This document shows, piece by piece, positions 1 through 10,684 of a stretch of 64,000 nucleotides of DNA. The position numbers and the translations under genes are program-made. Source of the stretch: Gentiana macrophylla (taxonomy: Eukaryota; Streptophyta; Magnoliopsida; Gentianales; Gentianaceae); assembly GCA_026214975.1 (NCBI GenBank), contig CM047817.1, positions 58,152,246 to 58,216,245 of the forward strand. Direction: 5' to 3'. The notes below the pieces were generated by a model. The model was not told where the DNA came from. It searched no databases and saw nothing but the letters and a program-made list of their open reading frames with translations. The stretch's first letter is position 1. Each line of letters opens with the position of its first letter.

Positions 1-419
1 ATTTATACTAATAGTCATAATGTGAACATAATAATAACCATAATGAGATTGATTACAATCAATTATTTTCCTAATTTTCTATATCTAGAATATTCTGTCA
101 TTATCTCTAACATTTTTGTACTGTAATTGTTCTTGTTCAGATAAATAAATAAAAGTTTTCTTAATTTTTTCTGTTTATTTATTTTACTTCGCATATGATA
201 CTACGGGTATAACAGTAAGATGTTTTTATATATATCAGGGATTTTCCAGGTTTCAAGGACGTTGGTGGTGGTTTTTCTGATGCATTTTGAGGTAAAGTAC
301 TGCTCGGAAATTGATGGTATAAACAATTTTTTTCCTTCACTTATACGGGTTCAAACACCTAATCTATTTTACCGGCTTACCGTTTACCTATATTCGACAA
401 TTTTATTGTGGTGATTATG
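1..419. other. Unassigned AT-rich flank
   Basis: I see no convincing coding region or terminal repeat here. The sequence is AT-rich and includes an A/T-rich stretch near 140-185. It lies just upstream of a LINE relic and could be a more decayed part of the same element, but no recognisable reverse-transcriptase motif survives. Left unassigned. Confidence 0.4.
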
Positions 420-469
420 ATTGCAATTGCAACAATGGTTTAAAAGCATTGCATCATCATTCTTTGTTT

Positions 470-660
470 CGAGAAAAAACTTTGGCCAACACCTGCTACT
501 CCCAAATTGAATATTTTCATTATGAAATCCCTGCATGGTATCATCCCTACTCTGAAAATGCTTTCTTTAAAGGGTCTTCCTATATACTACCTATTTGCCA
601 GAGGTGTGGAGAGGCGGCTGAAACTATAGAGCATGTGTTCTTTTATTTTATTAATTTTTT
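470..660 (+). pseudogene. LINE reverse-transcriptase zinc-binding region (relic)
   Basis: This looks like the zinc-binding segment at the C-terminal side of plant L1-type LINE reverse transcriptases (zf-RVT). One frame reads LWPTPATPKLNIFIMKSLHG, the usual run of a Trp/Pro start followed by a hydrophobic 'F-hydrophobic-W/K-L-H' block. After a frame change near 590 the reading continues PICQRCGEAAETIEHVFF, which holds the CxxC...H pattern. The expected final His/Cys ligands are lost. No upstream polymerase domain is visible, so this is a 5'-truncated, frameshifted fragment. The RNase H fragment downstream at 1012 has the order expected for one LINE. Confidence 0.65.
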
Positions 661-1011
661 TGCAAGGATTTTACTACTTTTCAGGATTTTACTCCTGTTA
701 GCTGGGAAAATGCTCATAACTTCAACAATAATTTCCAGGCATGGTGGAATTTTATTGTTAGTGGGCGTAATGCGAATTCTGGTCCTGAAAGAAATGCAAT
801 GACTATTAACATCCTTAATTCGGCAATTTTGGAAAAATAGAAATCAGGTCAATTTCAATGTGCTTAATTTAATTGTGTTGGTTTTATCAATTCTGCTGTA
901 ACTGAGTTTATAGAGTATTATGTGGCTAATCAAGTTCAAAGTAGCTTTCATAAGAAGCAGATGATTAGAAATGTTGTCCATGAACCCCAGGTAGCCTATG
1001 TCTAGATTTAG

Positions 1012-1374
1012 GTGGTTGCAGCTTGGATCAACTTTTCGCTTCAAGCAGGTCTAGGAGTTGTCATCAAGAAGGAGAATAGATGTTCCAGCGCAACAGAGGA
1101 TTGGGGGTGCGTCAGATCCTTCATCTCTTCCTCGGTCAATGTAGTGGCTGAAGTAATTAGATGGAGCTTACATAAAGCTTTGCTAAAGGGATGGAGAAAG
1201 ATTGATGTAATTTCAGATGCAAAAATTGTAATTCATATGATAAATGGATGTCAATCAGTGAGAGAAGAAGTTTATCAGTTTGTTAGTGATATAGTTGAGT
1301 TGAGCAAGGAATTTCAGTTGTGTAACCGATCAGCCTCCCTTGCTTTGTCACCCCCAACAAAACATTTTTTTTGA
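1012..1374 (+). pseudogene. LINE-associated RNase H domain (relic)
   Basis: An open stretch of about 120 codons resembles the plant RNase H-like domain (RVT_3 type) found at the end of LINE ORF2 and as solitary genes. Landmarks in order are GLGVVIKKEN (strand after the first catalytic Asp), VVAEVIRWSLHKALLKGW (helix with the catalytic Glu), and IDVISDAKIVIHMINGC (strand with the second Asp). The first Asp (normally in 'N-x-D-G') is not present upstream of GLGVV. The C-terminal 'N-R-x-A-D-x-L-A' box appears only as a degraded CNRSASLA. I infer a dead remnant of the same LINE as at 470-660. A solitary RNase H pseudogene is the alternative. Confidence 0.6.
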
Positions 1375-1378
1375 GAAA

Positions 1379-2022
1379 TGTTTCAAACGGATAAACCCAT
1401 GTCACATAAATTATGTGAAATACTTAGACACAGAGGCATGTTGTGTGACAAGGGTCGGATTGGACATCGAATAAAGACATAGAATAGTCTCATTTAAGGG
1501 ATGGAACTTATATTACCCGGGCTGCCCTGGCTCGGTCACCTTCTCACAAACTCTACAGGTGGGTTAGTGCTTATGACCATCTCTACTCGACCTCACAAGG
1601 TCGGCCCAAGTCCTTCTCGTACCAAACTCGTTACGCACGCGTGGAATCAGATAAACAAGGAAAAAATCCTTAGCCATTGCTACTTCGTTCCTGATATTTA
1701 AATATGACCTTAATTATCTCCTAAAATCATAGAGATCAAATCATATTTATCTTTAGGGAACACGGAAATCAGAGTCCCTCTTCGACACGCTACATGAAAA
1801 CCCTAGGGTACAAGCCCCTGTATATAAGTAATCCCTAAGGAACTACGGTGACTGGATTTCAATTCACATATTAGATACGTAGGCAGCTTGAGCAAGATCA
1901 AGTGTAGTCTAAATCATCCCAAACAACCCCCTATTCCTTTTCATTTTTTTGTTGTTCTTGGAGCTTTGATTGGTTGTCACTAGGAAGAAAACCCCGGATT
2001 TATCAATCGATGATTTCCAGCA
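1379..2022 (+). repeat. Putative Tat-type LTR or leader
   Basis: This non-coding stretch precedes the Tat-type gag and primer-site-like sequence. It could be an LTR: it can be framed by TG at 1379 and CA at 2021-2022, and it holds a TATA-like TATATAAG at 1821-1828. No second copy exists in the window, so the boundaries are guesses based only on the TG/CA rule and on the position of the primer-site-like sequence just downstream. Confidence 0.35.
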
Positions 2023-2030
2023 TCGTCAAT

Positions 2031-2047
2031 TGGTGCTAGAAAGAGGG
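2031..2047 (+). other. Primer-binding-site-like sequence (Tat type)
   Basis: TGGTGCTAGAAAGAGGG follows the putative LTR end by eight bases. Tat/Ogre elements commonly carry a related TTGGCGCTAGA-type sequence at this place. The match is from memory of the family and is imperfect, so this is tentative. Confidence 0.4.
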
Positions 2048-2087
2048 CACTTCATTGATAATCTTGTGTAAAAGCTCCAGAGTTAAT

Positions 2088-3074
2088 ATGGTGACCACCC
2101 GACAGCAAGCGGCCAATGTCAACAACGCCAGCAACACAACAGAATCCGACGTCAATAACCAGGACCCGCAACAGGAAGAAATCGCTCTTGATGCGACAAA
2201 ACAGGCTGTCCTTAATGCCGCCCTGGCAGAGGAGGACGAAGAAGATGAAGATAAGGAGGAGGAGGACCCTCTAGAGGAAAAATCACAGGATCAGGATCAC
2301 CTAGATAAGGTTCCATCGGAAGAAAACTCCTAGGAACAGGAGCCGGAGGATGAGGATGACCCCAACAATGGGTCATGGGAGCAAACACCCCCTCCCCTCA
2401 AGCGTAGAGGCATTATAAAAGGTGATTAGTCATCCTCATCGAATCTAAGAAAATAGTTGGTCGTCCCCAGGCGATGGATAAGGCCCGAGCAGAATTAGAC
2501 GTCATAGAAGAAAAAAGAGCTGCATCACTAGCCTTTGAATCTCCCATTTCTGAACAGATTGACAGTTATCCTCGGCCTGTGAGGTTTAAGATCCCAAAGT
2601 TGGAGCCTTATGACGGAAGCAAGGATCCCCAGGATCACCTATTCCAGTACCTCACAAACATTAACCTTGATTGCACCCCGGACGAGACGAAGTGCAATGC
2701 GTTTCCAGCATTACTTACCAGCCGAGTCCGAGAATGTTTCAAGAGGACCCCAGCCCGAACAATCTATAATTTTGATGTCTTAGGGAAGATGTTCCTGAAC
2801 GCCTTCATAACTATGAATCCATTTTACAGAAATAGGACTCATCTGTTTAATATCAAACAGAAGTAGAAAGAAACCGTGATGTAGTATCTTGAGCTGTTCA
2901 ATGAGAAACCAATGCAAGTTCGGGACGCCGATGATCGCGTTCGGATTGCATCCTTCAAGGCAGGACTACGGGAAGAAATGGTGTACGCCAAGCTGAGCAG
3001 CAGGCTCCCTATGGAGGAGTTCATGGAAGTAGCATTCAAGTACTGTCAAGGAGAGGAAGCCAACAGGCTGAAGC
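2088..3074 (+). pseudogene. Tat-type Ty3/gypsy gag fragment
   Basis: The N-terminal part from ATG 2088 is acidic and low-complexity (Glu/Asp-rich, residues about 55-80). The retrotransposon gag domain follows: PRPVRFKIPKLEPYDGSKDP near 2570-2630, then DHLFQYL, a capsid-like helix run, and further on a second block (VRIASFKAGLREEMVYAKLS) near 2940-3000. The 'YDGSKDPxDHL' signature is typical of Tat-lineage gag. Stop codons at 2332, 2864 and 2883 and frame changes break it. The sequence ends abruptly at 3074, where the Copia-A LTR begins. No Tat protease or pol is in the window, so the rest of this element is presumably beyond the right edge or lost. Confidence 0.75.
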
Positions 3075-3446
3075 TATTAGATGTAGAGTGCCCGAAAAGC
3101 AATCGTTGCTTGTCCTTACGGGCAAGTGGGAGATTGTTGGAAGTAGCGCCCGAAAGACAATTTATGTAAATGTTTTTATAATTAATAAAAGACAGATTTA
3201 TTCTCATCTTATTACTTGCTTCGTTCTTGTAAGTAATACACTACTGAAAACCCTAAGTCGTATCATATGTAGCCATACAACTTAGTGTGTAACACACATG
3301 AGGATTAAGTTTATGGTGATACACTTGAACTGTTAGTCCGTGGTGAACTTAATCAAAGTACGAGGTCTATTGATTAAACCACCATTAATGTGCCTAGAAC
3401 ACTTTATGGTGTGACCGTTTTATCAGGACCATCGACATTGGTTGTC
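3075..3446 (+). repeat. Copia-A LTR A1, first part
   Basis: This matches the starts of the LTRs at 31728 (+), 17095 (-) and 56742 (-). The family start is TGTTAGATATAG; here it reads TATTAG, so the terminal TG has mutated. Base 60 of the LTR holds a second start-like TGTTGGAAGT (3135) preceded by its own polypurine run. The LTR is cut at 3446 by the Athila insertion and resumes at 13506 without loss apart from the 5-bp duplication. Confidence 0.8.
3442..3446. repeat. Target-site duplication of Athila, left copy
   Basis: TTGTC precedes the LTR and is repeated exactly at 13506-13510. The uninterrupted LTR at 32090-32105 has this pentamer once (TTATC there, one base different), confirming the empty site. 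Confidence 0.95.
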
Positions 3447-4844
3447 TGATGACGGTTAAAATAGTCTATCCTACGGCATCAACATTCTATCCATTATGAG
3501 CTAAAAATAATTGTTTCGACCGATAAATATGAACCATTTACGTTGAATATCATATGTCGGGTTCGTGAGTCGAGAAATCTGCACTTAGCATTTATTTTCC
3601 CTATTTCGATATTATTCCGTACGTTATTTGATGATTTTCAGGATAGAGAATATTGGGCTTAGCATGATGGATGAGTCTGGAGTGGACTGAAAGAAAAGAA
3701 TGGGCCTAGGGTATTCTAGAAGCATCCAAGTTAAGTCGGCGGAAGAAAAAGGATGAAAATACGCTCGGTAACCCGAGGATAACTGTCGAACTAGTTGTTC
3801 CTAAGTCGTTATAGATAGCTATAAATAAGAGGCTTCGCCTCAGAACAAAATGTACTCAAATTATTCAAGGAAATTATGCAATAAAATTTCTTTGTTCTTT
3901 ATTTTATTTATTTAATGAGTTCTGGTCGGAGAAACGGCGGAGTAGACGCCTACGGAGAGATCCGAAGGAGATCTACGCTCGTCTTCGAGGGTATGATTTT
4001 CTGTCTTTTCCAAGATGTGGATCTATCGTCGTTATATTCGACTAGTATGTTTTAATTGCTTATTTAGTTTAATTATGTAGTAGTTAGTTTAATTTAAACC
4101 ATGTGTTATAGATCTTATTCGTTGGTGAAGAAATCATGAAATAGTAGTTGCGTTCTTCAGATCTGCGACGGTCTATATTGCTAGATCTGAATACCTAGTA
4201 AATTACAAATTAATGATAATCGGCGCCAGCTACGTTGATCGATAGATTTAATTTACATGTTAGTAGCCTGATCAACTATTTGCATGTCATCGTAAATTAA
4301 CATGAAGGACCGCAAGTGAAGTGTTAACTAGGACATTATCTAGAATGGACCCTAGGAACGTGCTGGTCAATGTCGATAGCTGTCTAGGCGGGTTTGCGGT
4401 ATGAGGTAACACTCAATATCGGTAGCTCTAGTTCTTTATGCGTATGGGCTATTACAGACAAATTAAGGAGGGTAGCTTGTGTATAGATTGTCTACTGCCA
4501 TTGTCAGAGTAGATAGGGGTTATAAGTTGTACCCGTAGCTGAACCATGAATAAATTCACCAGTGGGGAGGACTGTTGCATGTGTGGGGGGGAATAACTAA
4601 TTACTCATAATTGACTAATACCTTAGAAACTCTAGTTTGCATCGTCGGACTTGCATAATCTTGTTAGTTTGAGGCACCAATACTACTGTATATATATTAT
4701 AGTTGGTCGTAGACCGTTATTGTGACAACTCAATCTTGATAATTATACGTCCTTATGAGTCTCTGTGGGATTCGACCTTGACTCGCCAGTACTCTACTAC
4801 GATAGACCAAGTCCTATTGCTAGTAAGTGCTTTGCACGCGATCA
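3447..4844 (+). repeat. Athila 5' LTR
   Basis: Starts TGATGACGGTTAAAATAG and ends CACGCGATCA. It aligns end to end with 12056-13505. It lacks about 53 bases present in the other LTR (12399-12451), removed between short CGA repeats. A TATA-like box (3820-3829) and a polyadenylation-like AATAAA at 3880 fall where U3/R signals are expected. Confidence 0.95.
3820..3829 (+). promoter_or_regulatory. TATA-like box of Athila 5' LTR
   Basis: TATAAATAAG lies 60 bases before an AATAAA motif, in the order expected for the U3 promoter and R polyadenylation signal. The same box is at 12482 in the 3' LTR. Confidence 0.5.
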
Positions 4845-4851
4845 AGATTTT

Positions 4852-4869
4852 TGGCACCGTTGCCGGGGA
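4852..4869 (+). other. Athila primer-binding site (tRNA-Asp)
   Basis: TGGCACCGTTGCCGGGGA begins eight bases after the 5' LTR. It is complementary to the 3' end of plant tRNA-Asp with one mismatch (expected TGGCGCCG...). Athila elements are known to use this tRNA. Confidence 0.9.
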
Positions 4870-5165
4870 CTCGTGTCAAGAATAATTTTTATTTAAGATT
4901 GAGTTTGCTGTATATAATTGAGTCTATTTTATAGTCTATTAATACTAGAGTGATATAGAGTCAGTCCTGTTAAAAAATCTGGGAAAAAGGTACAACAGCT
5001 TTACCGTGGGCCCAATTTCGCCAGAATCGTTTCTGTTCATTCGATTAATCGGTCGATAGTCGATGTCGAGAATATGTGTATTTGAGTCTGCCAGGAGAGT
5101 GTAACAGCCGCCGAGGCAAGTTATTAACCTTTTTATTTTCTTTTTGTGTCTTATAGTACGTTACA
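4870..5165 (+). other. Athila leader
   Basis: About 300 bases between primer site and gag with no open frame that I recognise. This is the normal untranslated leader. Confidence 0.6.
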
Positions 5166-6693
5166 CGTAGTTCAGCAGCCAAACTCGAGAGATTCATAAC
5201 TGAGATTGAAAAGTTTGCTCGACAAAAGAGAAATGAAACTCGAGAAGGATCTGTTAGGCTGGCGGACGATGTGGTTTCAAATGAAGGAGATCACAGCGAG
5301 AGGGAAGTTGAGATTCCACATTTGGAAGATACGTAAAACAACATGGCGTAGAACGGAAAGAACAGACAGAATGGAGCAGGAGTTGTGGTACAAGCAGATA
5401 GGAGAACTCTACAGAGCTGGGCAATGCCAACGATTGAGCAATTCATGCCAGCAATTGTTCAGCCTGAGGATGCAGCTGAGGTATTTCACCCTAAACCGAA
5501 TGTTATACAAATGGTGACTAACTACACTACTTTTCATGGAGTAATGAACGAGGATCCTAGTGTACACGTCACCAACTTTTTAGAAATAGTCAGCACGGTT
5601 AAGCCAGCAGGACTACCAGGAGACAATATCAAGTTGAATTTGTTTCCATTCACTCTGAAAGACAGAGCAAAGATATGGTTATTGTCTCTAGCACCAGGAT
5701 CGATTCAAACTTGGACCGATCTGTTGCAGAAGTTTCTGAATAAGTACTGCCCACCTGGGAAGTCACTACAGAAAAGACAAGACTTTATGAATTCCAAGCA
5801 GAGACCCACTGAAACCTTTGAAGAAGCTTGGGAAAGATTCAAAGAAGCACAGTAGGAGATGGCCTCATCATGACATCACTTTGCCCGTACGAATGCATAG
5901 TTTTTATCATGGATTGCGGCCAAGTGAACAAATGAGAGTCGATGCATCAAGCAACGGATGTTTTGCGTTGCTATCACTTGAAGAAGCCGAAGAGAAATTG
6001 GAGCAAATTACGCTTACAAGTCAATGGGGAACACATCAAGTTGAAATGGCCAAAGTAGCTGAAGACGTATTTGGAGAAGATACTTCTCAAAAGATCTTAT
6101 ACCAGCTAATGGCAATGAATGAAAAGATAGATGGCATGCAAGATCGCATAGCCAAGGTTGAGAAAGTTCAAGAGATTGAAATAACCAACACTGAGGACGT
6201 GAACTATATAGGGAGGCAAGAAAATCCTTATGAGGGCGGATATCGCCCAGGTTCTCATAACCACCGTGGTTTTAGACTGAGTGACCCTGCTGAGGGTTTT
6301 CCACAAAGTAATTCAAACGGTGGAGAGAGACCGAGACAAACTGGTGGATTCATGCCTCAATTCAATAAGTCCGGTGGTTGGGAAGCAGCCATGGATAAAA
6401 TGAGCTCAACTGTGACCGACACGGTCAATCAACTTACGAAATCCATAACTGAGCTGAATACAAACTTCACCACTTATTGTCAGAAGAATGATACTAGACT
6501 GGCCAATCAAGAAGCTTTAGTGCAGAATCTGTCGCACCAAGTGGGACAAATTGCAGAACAAGTGTCAACTTGTCCTCCGGGAGGATTACCAAGTAATACT
6601 GAGAAGAATCCGAAGGACGTTAATGCAATCATAACTAGATGCAGAAAGGAACTGTCTGGGACAGTTATACCAACTGTCCAGGAGGAATCATAA
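5166..6693 (+). pseudogene. gag: Athila gag
   Basis: Gag packages the element RNA in cytoplasmic particles. The readable start (ETREGSVRLADDV, near 5230) is interrupted by stops at 5336 and 5346. The capsid-type domain follows in another stretch: FHGVMNEDPSVHVTNFLEIV, then LKDRAKIWLLSLAPGSIQTW and FLNKYCPPGK, typical of Athila gag. A stop at 5853 and a frame change lead to PVRMHSFYHGLRPSEQMRVD and a long C-terminal part with coiled-coil-like and Gly/Asn-rich stretches up to 6693. No CCHC zinc knuckle is seen. The frame and stop errors leave no functional product. Confidence 0.88.
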
Positions 6694-6844
6694 AGCATTC
6701 AGCAGCAGAATCTAGAGAAAAAGAGGGGTTGGTAACCCGGGACAATTCTCCGGTAAACCGGGAGTCTGAAAATGCAGCAGACAAGCAGGCAGAGTAGCAT
6801 CAGTCAATAGGTAAGTCTTCATGAACTGTAATTATTAATCATGC

Positions 6845-7652
6845 TACTTTACCCAATCCCCCTAGGAAATATAATCTGAATAATGATGATGCGCGTTTTA
6901 AAAAGTTTATACAGATGTTTAAAAAGTTGCAAGTGAATATACCTCTGGTAGATGCTCTGGACGGAATGCCAGAGTATGCAAAATTCTTGAAAGAAGCCAT
7001 CTCTACCAAGAGGAAATTGTTGGACCTTGAGACTATATGCCTTAACGAAGAATGCTCGGCAGTTTTGCAACGCAAACGGCCTCTTAAGTGTTAAGATCCT
7101 GGGAGCTTCCTCATACCATGCACAATTGGAGGAGTATGCCTGAACAAAGCATTATGTGATCTTGGAGCCAGTGTCAATCTGATGCCACTCTCCATGAAAG
7201 AGTTGAATGAAACATCTATAACCCTTCAATTAGCAGATAGGTCTATGAAGCAACCTTGTGGAGTGGTGGAGGATGTTTTAGTGAAAGTTGATAAGTTTGT
7301 ATTCCCTGTAGATTTTGTGGTGCTAGACATGGAAGCTAACCACGATGTTCCATTGATCTTAGGAAGACATTTCCTAGCTACGAGCAAAACATTGATAGAT
7401 GTTCATAAGGGTGAGCTGATTCTGAGAGTGAATAAGGACAAGCTAGTGTTCAATGTGATGAATTCAATGAGATATGCACCAGATGAAGGAGAAGCATGCT
7501 ACATGCTAGATGCCGTAGACGAGCTTGTTTTAGAATTATATCAGCAAGTGACACTAGACCCTGAAGTAGCCGAGACTTTGCTCCTGAAGGAAGAACAAAG
7601 CAATGAGGAAACCTGGCCTGGTTGTAGTGAAAGTCAAGTGCGAGAAATATAG
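6845..7652 (+). pseudogene. Athila gag-pol junction and aspartic protease
   Basis: The frame opens with the conserved pre-protease block (FKKFIQMFKKLQVNIPLVDAL near 6895-6960) and reaches ECSAVLQRKRPLKC before a TAA at 7093. Protease follows with the active-site motif CDLGASVNLMPLS (7157-7195), where Asp-Leu-Gly-Ala replaces the usual Asp-Ser/Thr-Gly and is normal for this lineage. The flap region and the second hydrophobic-hydrophobic-Gly motif (PLILGRHFLAT, about 7352) are present. The domain itself is intact, but the upstream stop separates it from gag. Confidence 0.88.
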
Positions 7653-7739
7653 CCTATATCTTCTGTGGATTTAGGAGGAACCATTCATATAACTTCCTGG
7701 CACAAGTTCTTTGACCTACAGTTGACTGGTAAGCTGTTA

Positions 7740-8700
7740 AGATCATCATTAGAGGAGCCACCAAGGAACTTAACATTGAAACCTTTGCCATCTCACCTGA
7801 AGTACGTATAGTTACAAGATGATACTCTACCCCTTATAATTTCAGCGTCATTATCACCCTTAGAGGAGGAGAAATCGTTAAGAGTACTGAGAGAGCATAA
7901 GGGAGCGTTTGGATGGACAATTGCAGATATTAGAGGAATAAGCCCATCGGTGTGCATGCATAAGATCTCTGTGGACCCTGAAAAGAAAGCGGTAGCACAA
8001 CCTCAAAGGAGGTTGACACCACAACTGAAGGATGTTATTAAGGAAGAGATCATAAAGATGTTGGAGATAAGAATCATTTTCCCAATTACAGACAGTGAGT
8101 GGGTGAGCCCGATTCATGTGGTGCCCGAGAAAGGAGGATTAATTGTACAACCTAATGAGTTTGATGAGCTAATCCCTATGAGATTAATTACTGGACATCG
8201 AGTCTGCATTGACTTTAGAAAACTGAATGATGCAACTCGTAAAGATCATTTTTCCCTACCATTCATTGATCAGATGTTGGAGAGATTAAGAGGTCATGCA
8301 TTTTATTGTTTCTTATATGGATATTCTGGTTACTATCAGATCCATATTGCCCCCAAGGACCGAGAGAAAACAAGTTTCACATGTCCCTATAGAACTTTTG
8401 CGTACAATCTTATGCCTTTTGGGTTATGTAATGCACCAGCAACATTCCAAAGGTAGATGATGTCATTATTTGTGGATATGGTGGAGGATTTTCTAGAGAT
8501 TTTCATAGATGATTTCACTGTATTTGGAGACAGCTTCAATAAATGCTTGGACAATTTGAGTAAAGTGTTGAAAAGATGTGAAGAGACCAACCTTGTACTT
8601 AACTGGGAAAATTCCATTTCGTGGTTACAGAAGGAACAATGTTGTGTCATAGGATTTCAAAGAAAGGAATGGAAGTTGATAGAGCAAAGATAGAGGTGAT
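7740..8700 (+). pseudogene. Athila reverse transcriptase
   Basis: Copies element RNA into cDNA. Blocks in order: KGAFGWTIADIRGISPSVCMHKI, SEWVSPIHVVPEKGG, CIDFRKLNDATRKDHFSLPF, FLYGYSGYYQIHIAPKDREK, MPFGLCNAPATFQR, then FIDDFTVFGDSF. The first catalytic Asp, expected in FLDGYSGY, is Tyr here (GAT to TAT at about 8319), while the FIDD pair is kept. A TAG at 8454 and a frame change near 8620 also break the frame. Even without the stops this enzyme should be inactive. Confidence 0.9.
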
Positions 8701-9310
8701 AGAGAAGTTACTCCCTCCAATGAACTTAAAGACGTTGCGAGCCTTTCATGGCCACGCAGGATTTTATAGGAGGTTTATCAAGGATTTCTCTAAAGTTTCT
8801 AGACCTTTGACTGAATTGCTTGCAAAGGATGTACCTTTCGTATTTGGAGAAGAGTGCAAGAAAGCATTCAGCACATTGAAGCGAATGCTTATAACCACCC
8901 CAATTTTGGTAGCACCAGATTGGAATAAACCTTTTGAGGTAATGTGTGATGCAAGCGACACGGCAGTTGAAGCAGCCCTGGGACAAAGGGAGGATAAAAT
9001 CTTTAAGCCTATTTATTATGCCAGTCGTACTATTAATAGTGCCCAGAGGAATTATGTGAATACGGAGAAGGAACTCTTAGCTGTCATCTTTGCATTTGAC
9101 AAGTTTTGACCTTATCTGATAGGATCGAAAGTCACTGTATTCACTGATCATGAAGCTTTGAAATACCTTCTAACCAAGCTAGACTCCGAGCTGAGATTAT
9201 TAAGATGGATTCTACTCTTGCAAGAGTTTTTTGATGTGGAAATCAAAGATAAAAAGGGATCTGAGAACCAGGTGGCTGATCACCTGTCAAGATTAACTTA
9301 GCTAGAAGAA
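8701..9310 (+). pseudogene. Athila RNase H
   Basis: Begins with the connection segment (LRAFHGHAGFYRRFIKDFSK) and runs into the gypsy RNase H: FEVMCDASDTAVEAALGQ with the first catalytic Asp, IYYASRTINSAQRNYVNTEKELLAV with the catalytic Glu, and after a TGA at 9107, [14 protein letters not shown] with the next Asp. The terminal block QVADHLSRL ends it near 9297, followed by a TAG. Order and spacing match the family. Confidence 0.88.
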
Positions 9311-9399
9311 GAGCAACCAACCGAGATTAGGGAAAGCTTTCTTAATGAACAACTTTTTTCCATCTCAGTGTAGCTCGAGTTGAATCTCAGACCCGATAT

Positions 9400-10684
9400 C
9401 ATACATCAAGAGTGGGCAAGGTATACTCTTGGTTTGCCAACATTGTCAATAATGCAGATAAGAAGAAGTTCTTCACATATCTAAAGTATTATCAGTGGGA
9501 TGATCCCTACATATACAAATTGTGCCCTAACACCGTTCTTAGGAGATGCGTCCATGATGTTGAGATTCCCAGTATTTTGCACATGTGTCATGCTAGAGAA
9601 GCTGGAGGTCACTATGGACCAGACAAGACTGCAGCAAAGGTACTGCTGTGTGGATTCTACTGGCCGACAATTCATAAATCTACTTACGAGTTTACAAGAT
9701 ACTGTCATTCCTGTCAAATGAATAGCAATATTTCTAAGCAGAACGAGATGCCACTGTAGAGTATCTTAGAAGTGGAGTTATTTGATGTTTGGGGAATTGA
9801 TTTTGTGGGACCATTCACATCGTCAGAATCAAATCGTTACATCCTGGTAGCCATTGATTATGTTTCCAAATAGGTGGAACCGTAGCTTCACATACTAATG
9901 ATGCCAGGGTTGTCCGGAGATTTCTTAAGAAGAACATTTTGACGAGGTTTGGTGTTCCCAGAGCCATAATTAGTGACGGAGGGAGTAATTTCTGTAACAG
10001 GTTGTTTGAGAAGTTAATGTTGAGATATGGGGTTACACATAAGATTGCAGCAGCAGATCACCCCCAGACGAGTGGACAAGAGGAGGTCATGAACAGAGAG
10101 ATTAAGAGGATCTTAGAGAAGACTGTGAATCCCACAAGGAAAGATTGGTCTTTGAAATTAGATGACGCTCTTTAGGTGTACAGAACAGCTTATATGACCA
10201 CGATTGGGATGTCACCAAATATGATAGTGTTTGGAAAAGCATGTCATTTACCGGTAGAACTTGAGCACCGAGCACTGTGGGCTACAAGGTTTCTAAACAT
10301 GGATGAGGATTTAGCCGGTGAAAAAAGAATGCTAGAGTTGAATAGATTGGAGGAGTTTAGACTTCAAGCGTATGAGAATGCAAGGAATTACAAGGAAAGA
10401 ATGAAACGTCTGCATGATAAGAAAATTCTGAACCGCACATTCCAAGTTGGAGATAAAGTGCTGGTGTACAATTCGCGTATTCATCTTTTTCCTGGGAAGT
10501 TGAAGTCTAGATAGTATGGACCACATGTACTCACAAAAGTGTTCAATTCAGGTGCATGTGAAGTTAGACATGAACACTCTGGGAAAACTTTCACAGCTAA
10601 CTGCCACAGGCTGAAACATTACCTAGAGCACACATATAACCCTGAATTGGAAGTCTTAACGTTAGAGGAGCCGGAATATGAATG
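9400..10684 (+). pseudogene. Athila integrase
   Basis: Inserts cDNA into the genome. The zinc domain shows HAREAGGHYGPDKTAAKVL and RYCHSCQMN (H..H..CxxC). The catalytic core has Asp in GIDFVGPF (9796), Asp in IISDGGSNF (9966) and Glu in [12 protein letters not shown] (10070), the D,D-35-E triad. The C-terminal domain reads [20 protein letters not shown] and ends at EEPEYE with TGA at 10682. Stops at 9757, 9871, 9883, 10173 and 10512 and a frame change near 9890 break it. Confidence 0.9.

Noticed and set aside
220..414. Small hydrophobic frame at the left edge
   Set aside because: No homology recognised, AT-rich context, and no support for a start or transcript.
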